A stretch of DNA of 64,000 nucleotides from Flavobacterium foetidum (GTDB taxonomy: Bacteria > Bacteroidota > Bacteroidia > Flavobacteriales > Flavobacteriaceae). The stretch lies in the NCBI RefSeq assembly GCF_004634245.1, contig NZ_SJTF01000002.1, positions 186,001 to 250,000 of the forward strand, in the 5' to 3' direction. The notes under the pieces were generated by a model that was given only the letters and a program-made list of their open reading frames with translations, searched no databases and was not told the DNA's origin. Within the stretch, counting starts at the first letter, position 1. Each line of letters starts with the position of its first letter. This document shows, one piece after another, positions 26,093 to 34,044 of the stretch. A program made the translations under genes and the position numbers.

Positions 26093-26439
26093 TTACAATA
26101 ACCCGAATTTACAGCGACCTTGATGGTGAAAGCCATTTTGAAGATTTTGAAGTTCCATTGAAAAACAATGGCGACATCGGATTTTTATCTGATGACGAAC
26201 CTGTACAATCAATCGTATTTAGAGAAGTGAGTCCGTCGTATGATTACGATTTTCATAATGCGCCAGACCGTCAGTACATAGTTTTGCTGGAAGGCGGCGT
26301 TGAAATCGAAACTTCGCTTGGCGAAAAAAGAACCTTTAATACCGGTTCTATTTTATTAGTGGAAGATACAACCGGCAAAGGGCATAAAACCAAAAATATT
26401 GAGCCAAAACTCAGAAAATCGATATTTATAAAATTATAA
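26089..26439 (+). CDS. Small cupin-domain protein
   Basis: 116 residues, one beta-barrel cupin. Metal-binding style motifs are partial: APDRQYIVLLEGGVEIET and TGSILLVEDTTGKGHKTKN (G-x5-E/H type). The usual first motif histidines are partly replaced. It may bind a small ligand or be an enzyme; not assignable. It overlaps the esterase by 4 bp and precedes the TMEM175-like gene by 2 bp. Confidence 0.72.
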   Translation: MITITRIYSDLDGESHFEDFEVPLKNNGDIGFLSDDEPVQSIVFREVSPSYDYDFHNAPDRQYIVLLEGGVEIETSLGEKRTFNTGSILLVEDTTGKGHKTKNIEPKLRKSIFIKL

Positions 26440-26441
26440 AA

Positions 26442-27056
26442 ATGGAAAAAGAAACCTCCAGAATAGAAGGCTTCAGCGACGGTGTCTTTGCTATTGCCAT
26501 TACGCTTTTAGTCTTGGATCTTCATGCTCCGGAAACGTCTGCAATAAAAAACGGAACAGAATTGCTTCGTTTTTTAACAGAAGAATGGACAACTTATCTC
26601 GCTTTCAGCCTTTCGTTTTTCAGCATTTTTATCATGTGGGTCAATCATCACAAGATTTTCAAACAAATCTACAGCCGCAATACTGCCATCATGTTTTCCA
26701 ACGGATTTATTCTTTTTCTAGTCACGGCGGTTTCGTATCCAACGGCGCTTCTGGCACGTTTTTTTGATGGAGAAGCATCTGGTATCGCCGTTGCGATTTA
26801 CACCGGAATGTTTGTATTGATCAATTTTGCATACAATCTTTTATGGTTTGTCGCCGCTCAAGACAAAAAACTTTTGCGTCCCGGAATTACTGCTGTCGCC
26901 ATCCAAAAAATCAGAAATAATTACCTGTACGGATTTCCAACCTATTTGATTGCTTTTGGGCTTTCGTTTCGGTTTCCTGCAATTGCTTTGGCAATCAATA
27001 TGCTTTTATTGGTTTTCTGGGCATTTTCGTCAGGAAAAATAAAAATGCAGGAATAA
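26442..27056 (+). CDS. TMEM175-like (DUF1211) potassium channel family protein
   Basis: 204 residues with six membrane helices. The N-terminus has RIEGFSDGVFAIAITLLVLDL, the RxxxFSD motif of prokaryotic TMEM175 proteins, which form potassium-conducting channels without the usual selectivity filter. Here the motif is intact. The physiological role is unknown; it could support potassium flux in stress. It converges on the sigma-54 activator gene with 1 bp between the stops. Confidence 0.85.
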   Translation: MEKETSRIEGFSDGVFAIAITLLVLDLHAPETSAIKNGTELLRFLTEEWTTYLAFSLSFFSIFIMWVNHHKIFKQIYSRNTAIMFSNGFILFLVTAVSYPTALLARFFDGEASGIAVAIYTGMFVLINFAYNLLWFVAAQDKKLLRPGITAVAIQKIRNNYLYGFPTYLIAFGLSFRFPAIALAINMLLLVFWAFSSGKIKMQE

Positions 27057-27057
27057 G

Positions 27058-28644
27058 TCAGCTTAAGAAATGTTCTTTTTTGATTCCGAGTTTCTGCATT
27101 TTCGAAATTAAAGTCGTTCCCGGAAGACCTAATAAAACGGCTGCACCTTGAGGCCCCGAAATTCTTCCGCCGCATTTTTTAACCACTTTCAGGATATGCT
27201 CCTTCTCTACTTCCTGCAACTTTTTGGTATAAAATTCGTCTGCCGTCTCTGGCGATGTGGCAATAAAAATTTCCGGAAATGGCATTTCTTTTATGATTTC
27301 CTCCTTAGCATATAAAATACTCCGTTCTACCATATTTTCCAATTCACGAACATTTCCTGGCCACGGATTTGAAATCATGCTTTTCAATACTTTTCTAGAA
27401 AAACCTTTTATCTTTTTGCCTATTTTGTGAGAATGTCTCGCCAGAAAGAAATCTGCCAAATCCTCAATATCTTCAACTCGATCGCGCAACGCTGGGAGCG
27501 CTATCGGAAAAACATTCAGCCGATAAAACAAATCGCTTCTAAAATGCCCCTTTGCCACTTCTTTTTCCAATAATCTGTTGGTTGCGGCTATTACACGTAC
27601 ATTTATTTTGATTGTTTTCCTTCCCCCGATTCTTTCTATTTCTTTTTCCTGCAGTACACGAAGCAACTTGCCTTGAAGTTCCAACGGCAATTCTCCTATT
27701 TCGTCCAGAAAAATAGTTCCGTTATGCGCCTGCTCAAACTTGCCAATTCTTAAATCTGTCGCACCAGTAAATGCGCCTTTTTCATGACCGAACAATTCGC
27801 TTTCAATCAAATGTTCGGGAATCGAAGCGCAATTCACTTTTATGATTTTTTCGTTTGAAACCAATGACAAATTATGAATTGCATTTGCAATAAGCTCTTT
27901 TCCGGTTCCTGTTTCTCCAAAAATCAAAACAGTAGATTCAGAAGGCGCCACTTGCGCTATCAATTCGTACACCTTTTTCATGACGGCGCTGTTTCCGACA
28001 AGACCATGAAAATTTTCAGTTTCGGTTTTAATTTCCAGTTTTCTTTCGCCCAAATTCTTTTTCAAAATTTCAAGTTCAGCAAGAGCTTTTTCATACGCCG
28101 AAGCCATTTTGATGTTTCTCACCGTAATAGAAAGCTGTTGCGCAATACTTCTAAGCATTCTGCTGGTTTCTCTTGTAAAAACTGTTGCATTTTTAAAGAA
28201 AAGAAAAAGCACATTCCGATTGCCTTTTATAGCAGGAAGACAAATTCCGATTCCGTTTTTAAAATTTTTATTTTTTACTGAATGAAGATAATTAGGAAGT
28301 GCGCCAGTACTTTCAAAATCTTTTAAATCAAAAACAACAATATCTGCCGATTCGAGACACAAATCAAAAAAGCCATCTTTTAGAATGTAAGATTGTGTTT
28401 GAATTTCTGGATTGGTAAACTGATATAAAATTTGATATTCGGTTTCTCCTTCGTTTGATGATGCCAGAATAAAATCTTCAAAAGAAAAATAATCTTTAAG
28501 CAAATGACTTGCAAGAGTATGGAATTCATTTTTCGTCGAAGCTTCAGAAAGTGCCTTACAGATTGCCAACGTCAGCATTTGTTCTTTTTCTCTTTCCTGC
28601 AGCCTGTTCATAATAACTGCGGTCTGATCTTGCGGCTTTTCCAT
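27058..28644 (-). CDS. GAF-domain sigma-54-dependent Fis-family activator
   Basis: 528 residues. A GAF-like sensor domain (about 20-180) is followed by a coiled coil, then the AAA+ domain with Walker A GETGTGKE (243-250), GAFTGA, GTIFLDEIGELP, and a C-terminal Fis HTH (GPQGAAVLLGLPGTTLISKMQKLG). It closely resembles the AAA+ and HTH regions of the response regulator at 23558, so the two may recognise related sites. It senses something through the GAF domain instead of a receiver. It faces divergently away from the dioxygenase gene, a common layout for activators of detoxification genes. Confidence 0.88.
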   Translation of the reverse strand: MEKPQDQTAVIMNRLQEREKEQMLTLAICKALSEASTKNEFHTLASHLLKDYFSFEDFILASSNEGETEYQILYQFTNPEIQTQSYILKDGFFDLCLESADIVVFDLKDFESTGALPNYLHSVKNKNFKNGIGICLPAIKGNRNVLFLFFKNATVFTRETSRMLRSIAQQLSITVRNIKMASAYEKALAELEILKKNLGERKLEIKTETENFHGLVGNSAVMKKVYELIAQVAPSESTVLIFGETGTGKELIANAIHNLSLVSNEKIIKVNCASIPEHLIESELFGHEKGAFTGATDLRIGKFEQAHNGTIFLDEIGELPLELQGKLLRVLQEKEIERIGGRKTIKINVRVIAATNRLLEKEVAKGHFRSDLFYRLNVFPIALPALRDRVEDIEDLADFFLARHSHKIGKKIKGFSRKVLKSMISNPWPGNVRELENMVERSILYAKEEIIKEMPFPEIFIATSPETADEFYTKKLQEVEKEHILKVVKKCGGRISGPQGAAVLLGLPGTTLISKMQKLGIKKEHFLS

Positions 28645-28745
28645 AATGTCTTGGGTGTGGTATTAATGGGTAAAAGGTAAATTTAAGAAATCGCCCTATT
28701 TTACAACCATTGATTTTCGAAATAAAACACACATAATTCATAAAA

Positions 28746-28760
28746 TTACGAAATATCGTA
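28746..28760. promoter_or_regulatory. Near-palindrome TTACGAAATATCGTA
   Basis: The 12-bp core ACGAAATATCGT differs by one base from ACGATATATCGT at 13030. It is 102 bp upstream of the activator start and 112 bp upstream of the operator at 28872. The rest of the 310-bp intergenic region has no gene. Confidence 0.35.
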
Positions 28761-28871
28761 TTCCAAAAGGCTGTAATTCAATTTTAAATTACTAATTTAC
28801 AATACATTACAACAAAAGGAATGTTATTTGGTTACTAAATGAACGACAGAAAAAATGTTCATTTTTATTTC

Positions 28872-28916
28872 TTAATCTAGGTTAATCGATTCAGAGCCGC
28901 AACGGAAGTAAATTTG
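28872..28916 (+). promoter_or_regulatory. Operator-promoter: TTAATCTAGGTTAATC, 21 bp, TAAATTTG
   Basis: Same layout as at 13253, with identical 21-bp spacing and a perfect TAnnTTTG box (28909-28916). The context after the box is also alike (GYARAAGAAA). It should drive the dioxygenase at 28955, whose start is 38 bp downstream. The flanking bases ATTTCTTAATCTAG are shared with the 13253 copy. Confidence 0.65.
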
Positions 28917-28954
28917 TAAAAGAAAAATCAATAACAAATTAATACTATAAAACC

Positions 28955-29893
28955 ATGGAAAATAAAATTTTAGGCTTACACCATATTACTGCAATTGCAG
29001 GCGACGCTAAACGCAACTTTGAATTTTATACTAAAATACTAGGCTTACGTTTCATCAAAAAAACGGTAAATTTTGACGACCCTGGAACCTATCATTTTTA
29101 CTTTGGCGACGAAATAGGAAGCGCTGGAACTATCTTAACTTTTTTCCCTTGGGGAGAAGGAATCCAACAAGGTAGAAAAGGCTCTGGAATGGCAACAGAA
29201 ATTGGTTATTCTGTACCAAAAGGAAGTTTAGATTTCTGGCAGAAACGTTTTGAGCAATACAATGTCATCTATAATAAACCAGCAGAGAAATTCGGAGAAA
29301 AATACCTGACTTTCCTTGATCCTGATGGTTTGAAGTTAGAATTAATCGAATCTAAAACAGAAGACAACAGAAAACCTTGGGAAACCGACGAAGTAACAGC
29401 TGCTGTTGCGACTAGAGGTTTTCATAACATTACTTTAACCTTAAACAACATAAAACCGACCGCTGCAGTCTTGACAGAAATATTCGGTTACAAACTAATC
29501 GATCAAGATATAAACCGTTACCGCTATGCCACCGATGCCGTAGAAAATGCCGCTATAGTTGACTTAGTAGAACTAGCAGATGAAAAACGTGGCTTAAATG
29601 CAAACGGAACTGTTCACCATGTTGCTTTTAGAGTAAAAAATGACGAAATCTTAATGCACTTCCGTGAAAAAGTCGAAGCATTTGGTTTGTCTATTACGCC
29701 ACAGATTGACAGAAATTATTTCCACTCTCTTTATTTCAGAGAACCGGGAGGTGTTTTATTCGAAATCGCAACAGACAATCCTGGATTTACCGTAGATGAA
29801 AGTTTGGAAGAATTAGGACAAAACTTAAAACTTCCGGCACAATACGAATCAGACAGAGCCGCTATTGAAGCGCACTTGGTTAAAATCAATTAA
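28955..29893 (+). CDS. Ring-cleaving dioxygenase of the glyoxalase (MhqO/LinE-like) family
   Basis: 312 residues, two vicinal-oxygen-chelate halves. First half: LGLHHITAIAGDAKRNFEFYTKILGLRFIKKTVNFDDPGTYHFYFGD. Second half: GFHNITLTLN, HHVAFRVKN and YFREPGGVLFEIATDNPG, with the expected metal ligands His, His and Glu. It resembles MhqO and related proteins that protect against hydroquinones; it opens aromatic rings or detoxifies quinone-type compounds. Cytoplasmic. Preceded by the operator-promoter at 28872. Confidence 0.85.
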   Translation: MENKILGLHHITAIAGDAKRNFEFYTKILGLRFIKKTVNFDDPGTYHFYFGDEIGSAGTILTFFPWGEGIQQGRKGSGMATEIGYSVPKGSLDFWQKRFEQYNVIYNKPAEKFGEKYLTFLDPDGLKLELIESKTEDNRKPWETDEVTAAVATRGFHNITLTLNNIKPTAAVLTEIFGYKLIDQDINRYRYATDAVENAAIVDLVELADEKRGLNANGTVHHVAFRVKNDEILMHFREKVEAFGLSITPQIDRNYFHSLYFREPGGVLFEIATDNPGFTVDESLEELGQNLKLPAQYESDRAAIEAHLVKIN

Positions 29894-29900
29894 TTTTTTA

Positions 29901-29986
29901 AACGCAAGAACCGCAAAGAAAAAACTTAAGATAGCAATATATAAAGTGTTGCTGTATTTAAGCCAATCTTTGCGGATTTTGCGGTT
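29901..29986. repeat. Long imperfect inverted repeat with GCAAAG-type arms
   Basis: The left arm AACGCAAGAACCGCAAAGA pairs with the right arm TCTTTGCGGATTTTGCGGTT. Inner arms continue (TAGCAA/TGTTGCT, CTTAAG/TTTAAG). It lies just after the dioxygenase gene and could terminate it. Confidence 0.6.
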
Positions 29987-30022
29987 AAATCTCCAGACAA
30001 TAAATTATAAACACATTATATC

Positions 30023-31024
30023 ATGGCAAAAATAGCATTATACGGATTTGGTCGAATTGGAAGACAGTTTCTTCGAGTGACCTTAAAAAACAATCTTTTA
30101 GTTCCTGAAGTTATCGCAGATATTCAGGATGTAGAATTGTTGGGAGCATTATTCAGCGTTGACAGCAATTACGGCAGATGGCATGAAGAAGTAAAAACTT
30201 CTGGTGAAAATTTTATAATTGGAGACAGACAGATTCCGTACAAAAATTCAAGCAAGGAAATTCCCGATTGGAAATCTCTCGGTATCGATTTGGTTGTAGA
30301 TTGCACGGGACGCGCCACTACAAGAGAAAATGCACAAAAACATATAGACAATGGCGCCAAATATGTCTTGGTAAGCGCGCCAAGTAAATCTTTGGCTGAT
30401 TGTGATGCTGTGCTTCTAAAGGGAATCAATCTAGATGAATTTGATGCCGCAAACCATAGAATAATCAGTATGGGGAGTTGCACAACAAATGCGCTGGCAG
30501 CAGTTGTAAAAGTCATCAAAGAAAATTTCGGTATAGAATACGGACTTTTTTCTACGGTTCACTCCTACACCAACACACAATCGTTAACCGATCAGCCAAT
30601 GAAGGACAGACGTGATTCTTGGGCTGCGGCAGAAAATATAATTCCGTCCTCGTCGGGAGCTGCAAAAGCGCTGCAATTTATATGGAACGATCTTAAAATT
30701 ACCGGAAAAGCCTATCGTGTTCCGACCAAAACGGGAAGTATCGCCGAGTTAAATCTAGTTACAACAAAAGATTGTTCTGTTGAAGAAGTAAATGACGCTT
30801 TTAGGAAAGCAGCAAAAGAAGGCGAACTAAAAGGTGTTTTAGACGTTTTGGAAGAACAATGGAGTTCTGCAAGAATTGTTGCCGATCCGCATTCTTCAAT
30901 CATCGATTTGCCGCTTACCGCAAAACAAGGAAATCTTCTTTCTGTTGCCGCATGGTACGACAACGAATGGGGTTTTGCCAACAGATTGGCAGAAGTTGCA
31001 AAATACATCGCTGAAAAAATTTAA
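30023..31024 (+). CDS. gap: Glyceraldehyde-3-phosphate dehydrogenase
   Basis: 333 residues. NAD-binding Rossmann motif (YGFGRIGRQFLR) with Asp33 (VIADIQD), which favours NAD over NADP. Catalytic Cys153 in SMGSCTTNALA and His180 in FSTVHSYTNTQ, then PSSSGAAKAL and YDNEWGFANR. Converts glyceraldehyde 3-phosphate to 1,3-bisphosphoglycerate and is reversible. Whether it is the main glycolytic enzyme or a second copy cannot be told from this window. Its placement among stress genes suggests it may be a second copy that replaces a thiol-damaged one; that is speculation. Confidence 0.93.
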   Translation: MAKIALYGFGRIGRQFLRVTLKNNLLVPEVIADIQDVELLGALFSVDSNYGRWHEEVKTSGENFIIGDRQIPYKNSSKEIPDWKSLGIDLVVDCTGRATTRENAQKHIDNGAKYVLVSAPSKSLADCDAVLLKGINLDEFDAANHRIISMGSCTTNALAAVVKVIKENFGIEYGLFSTVHSYTNTQSLTDQPMKDRRDSWAAAENIIPSSSGAAKALQFIWNDLKITGKAYRVPTKTGSIAELNLVTTKDCSVEEVNDAFRKAAKEGELKGVLDVLEEQWSSARIVADPHSSIIDLPLTAKQGNLLSVAAWYDNEWGFANRLAEVAKYIAEKI

Positions 31025-31046
31025 TTTCAGACAAAATATAAATATC

Positions 31047-31083
31047 AAAAAAGCCGCAGAAAAATATTCTTACGGCTTTTTTT
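31047..31083. terminator. Bidirectional terminator between gap and the OmpA-like gene
   Basis: Stem AAAAAAGCCG / CGGCTTTTTT with an inner AGAA/TTCT pairing, T tract on the right and A tract on the left. It separates two convergent genes. Confidence 0.85.
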
Positions 31084-31102
31084 ACTTAAAACTATTTCTT
31101 TT

Positions 31103-33070
31103 TTACATTGAGGTGATTAAAAACTCACTTCTTCTGTTTACCAGATGCTGTTCTTCAGAACATTTTACTCCGTCTTTACATTTATTAAGAAGTTTGCTTT
31201 CACCATATCCTTTTCCTTTCAGACGATTGGCATCGATGCCTTTCTGTATAAGCCAAGCCATGATTGATTTGGCTCTTTTATCAGATAAAACCATATTTGA
31301 TTTTGCTGATGAACGGCTGTCGGTATGCGAACGGATATCAATTTTCATGTTTGGATATTCCTGCATTACGGCAAAGATTTTTTCAAGTTCAACCGCCGCA
31401 GATTCTGTTATATCTGCTTTTCCTAGATCAAAATAAATCATCGAAATATTTAGCGTTTTTCCTAAGTCTGTTCCAATTTTGATTTTCTTGACTACTGGAA
31501 GTGGCAATGCAATTGCGGCAACTTTTTCTTTTTCTAATACAAAATCCAATTTATTGTCTAGTCCGTATGCAATTGCAATTGGATTTTCTTTTACGGGATA
31601 TTGCTTTCTTTCTACTCTAATAAGATAATTTTTACTGCAGTTTACCGTAAAAGAATACGTTCCGTCTGCAGCTGTTGTGATTTCTCCTATAACCTGATTC
31701 TTATCGTCAAGCAATTTGACTTTTGCTCCTTCTATAGGTTCATTTGCTTTATTGTCTGAGATGGTTCCGGTCAAAGTTCTTTCGCAGACCATTTTTTTGG
31801 TTTCGGTAAATTTGTAAATATCGTCATTTCCGATACCGCCTTTTTTGTTTGAAGAATAATATCCTTTTCGGGTATTGCTGTCAATTATAAAAGCAAAATC
31901 ATCAAAACTGGTGTTTATTGGTTCACCAATATTCTGAACACGGTCAAAAGTTCCGTTTTCAAGAATTTTCGAAACAAAAATATCCAATCCACCAAGTCCA
32001 GGACGACCGTCGGTTGCAAAGTACAATTCGTTATCGCCCGAAATAAATGGGAAAGTTTCTCTTCCTTCCGTATTGATGCCTTTTCCTAAATTTTCAGGTT
32101 TTCCGAAAGTTCCATCAGTATTAATCGTCACACTGAACAAATCTGACTGACCTAAAGTTCCCGGCATATCAGAAGCAAAATACAATTTCTTTTCGTCTAA
32201 ACTCAAAGCTGGATGTGCCGTACTGTATTTATCACTGTTAAAAGGAAGTTCTTTTATATTCGTCCATTTTCCGTCTACAAAATCGGCTTTGTATAATTTC
32301 AGCAAAGTGATATTCTTATCATCTTTTCCACGTTTTCCATCCAGATAATTGTTTCTGGTAAAATACATTGTTTTTCCGTCCTTGGTAAAAACTGGAGTCG
32401 ACTCGTTAAATTTTGAATTAATTTCATCATTCAAAAGAACCGCTTTGTTAAGATTTCCGTCGGCTTTAATTGTGGCAACATATAAATTGGTAAACGATTT
32501 GTTAGTCCATTTAAAAGTTTTGCCTTCCTTTTTTCCAATAGGTCTCGCGGAGCTGAAAACTAGACTATTATTTAAAAAAGCACTTCCAAAATCAGAATGC
32601 TCCGAATTGATATTGGCAGGAGAAATTTCAAAACGGCCTGAATTCAGTTTAATCTGTTCAAGGTAATTTTTATTGTTTTCGAATAAAATGCCGCGACTGT
32701 CAGTGTTGGTTATTTTATTGAATTCGTTCAGCATCTTATCCGCCCTAGCGTAATCTCCCTTCGTTTTAAGCGATTGCGCATAGCGGTAGAAATATTCGGG
32801 CTCCTGTTTTGCATTTAAGGCAAAAAGTTTTTCGTACCATCCAGCAGCTTTTGCCAGGTCGGCATTAAAATAATAAGCATTTCCTAAGCGCTGAAACATC
32901 TTTTCGTCCTGATATCCGCTGGCAGCAGCTTTTTCGTACATAGAAATAGCATCCGCGAAGGCGTAATCATTATATTCTTTTTCTGCTTTGCTTAGAAGAG
33001 CTTTCTGCGCATTCCCGTTCAAAAAGAATAAAGAAAGAAAAATGACAGCTAGTATTTTTTTCAGTTTCAT
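31103..33070 (-). CDS. OmpA-family protein with TPR and PD40 repeats, T9SS-associated
   Basis: 655 residues with a signal peptide (MKLKKILAVIFLSLFFLNGNAQ). Order: TPR-like region (about 25-130), WD40/PD40 beta-propeller repeats (about 165-410; repeated FxSDMPGxxGxSDLF and YFATDGRPGLGGLDIF), a carboxypeptidase-regulatory-like beta sandwich (about 430-505; LTGTISDNKANEPIEGAKVKL), and a C-terminal OmpA peptidoglycan-binding domain (MIYFDLGKADITESAAVELEKI; IRSHTDSRSSAKSN). Such proteins accompany PorP/SprF partners and giant adhesins in flavobacteria and are thought to support secretion or surface attachment of the adhesin. The gene follows the porin-like gene by 2 bp. Confidence 0.88.
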   Translation of the reverse strand: MKLKKILAVIFLSLFFLNGNAQKALLSKAEKEYNDYAFADAISMYEKAAASGYQDEKMFQRLGNAYYFNADLAKAAGWYEKLFALNAKQEPEYFYRYAQSLKTKGDYARADKMLNEFNKITNTDSRGILFENNKNYLEQIKLNSGRFEISPANINSEHSDFGSAFLNNSLVFSSARPIGKKEGKTFKWTNKSFTNLYVATIKADGNLNKAVLLNDEINSKFNESTPVFTKDGKTMYFTRNNYLDGKRGKDDKNITLLKLYKADFVDGKWTNIKELPFNSDKYSTAHPALSLDEKKLYFASDMPGTLGQSDLFSVTINTDGTFGKPENLGKGINTEGRETFPFISGDNELYFATDGRPGLGGLDIFVSKILENGTFDRVQNIGEPINTSFDDFAFIIDSNTRKGYYSSNKKGGIGNDDIYKFTETKKMVCERTLTGTISDNKANEPIEGAKVKLLDDKNQVIGEITTAADGTYSFTVNCSKNYLIRVERKQYPVKENPIAIAYGLDNKLDFVLEKEKVAAIALPLPVVKKIKIGTDLGKTLNISMIYFDLGKADITESAAVELEKIFAVMQEYPNMKIDIRSHTDSRSSAKSNMVLSDKRAKSIMAWLIQKGIDANRLKGKGYGESKLLNKCKDGVKCSEEQHLVNRRSEFLITSM

Positions 33071-33072
33071 AA

Positions 33073-33984
33073 TTAGAAGAATCTTGGTGATGTTATTCGG
33101 CTGTACTTATTCATAAACTCAAAACGCAGGAATATCTCGTGAGAGCCCGAATTGTAATTGTTCAGCTTAGTTGTTTCACGATCGTACGCATAACCAATGT
33201 ACATGCTTTTGTTAACCTGAAAACCTGCCATGGCGCTCAAAGCCGCACTCCATCTGTACGATACCCCCGCAACGAATTTTTCGTTAAACATAAAATTTGC
33301 AGAAACATCTACCTGAAGCGGAGAACCGTGTACCATTTTGGCCAAAACTGCAGGTTTAAACTGGACCATCTCATAACGATCCAGATTAAACACATAACCA
33401 GCAATTAAATAGTAATTGATAAGTTCTTTAAAAATGGCAGTTTCGTTATCGTCATAACGTCTTGTTTCTATAAAGTTCGGCACAGACAAACCTACATACC
33501 CTTTGTCTGAATGGTAGTAAACCCCTGCTCCTATGTTTGGCGTAAATTTATTCTTAAAATCGGCAAACTGAGGATCTCCTTGATGTTCTGGCGTGAGTTT
33601 ATTAGGATCAAGATTAAAAATGTTTCCCGATCCTTTGATACCAAAAGACAATTTAGCCTCTGCCGATGTCTGAATAGAGTATGATAAATCTACAGCAATA
33701 TTATTCTCAGTTGTAGGACCTATTCGATCATTTACCAACGAAACACCCAATCCTAAATTACTGTTGTTTAATGGCGTGTTTACCGATAATGTACCCGTTT
33801 TCGGTGCACCATCGAGTCCAACCCATTGTGTACGGTACAATCCAAAAACGCTCATCACTCCTCTTGACCCAGCATAGGCAGGATTTATGTTAATGGTATT
33901 GTGCATATATTGTGTAAACTGCGCATCCTGCTGACCAAAACCTACAGCAGAACAAAACAATAAAACTAAAGCTATTTTTTTCAT
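33073..33984 (-). CDS. PorP/SprF family outer membrane protein
   Basis: 303 residues. Signal peptide MKKIALVLLFCSAVGFG, then QDAQFTQYMHNTININPAYAGSRG, the family's opening motif, followed by a beta-barrel. PorP/SprF proteins sit in the outer membrane and are needed for secretion of particular T9SS type B cargo, such as SprF for the SprB adhesin. The giant protein encoded just upstream, with a type B sorting domain, is the natural cargo. It is the second gene of the three-gene group. Confidence 0.92.
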   Translation of the reverse strand: MKKIALVLLFCSAVGFGQQDAQFTQYMHNTININPAYAGSRGVMSVFGLYRTQWVGLDGAPKTGTLSVNTPLNNSNLGLGVSLVNDRIGPTTENNIAVDLSYSIQTSAEAKLSFGIKGSGNIFNLDPNKLTPEHQGDPQFADFKNKFTPNIGAGVYYHSDKGYVGLSVPNFIETRRYDDNETAIFKELINYYLIAGYVFNLDRYEMVQFKPAVLAKMVHGSPLQVDVSANFMFNEKFVAGVSYRWSAALSAMAGFQVNKSMYIGYAYDRETTKLNNYNSGSHEIFLRFEFMNKYSRITSPRFF

Positions 33985-34001
33985 TTATATATTTTTAAAA
34001 T

Positions 34002-34027
34002 AATGGCTTAACCTTGGCTAAGCCATT
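34002..34027 (-). terminator. Intra-operon hairpin after the adhesin gene
   Basis: A 9-bp stem AATGGCTTA / TAAGCCATT with an 8-nt loop, in the 60-bp gap between the adhesin and PorP/SprF genes. No strong T tract follows on the minus strand, so it may be an attenuator or processing site that lowers or protects distal mRNA. Confidence 0.45.
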
Positions 34028-34044
34028 GTATTAATAAGGAAATA

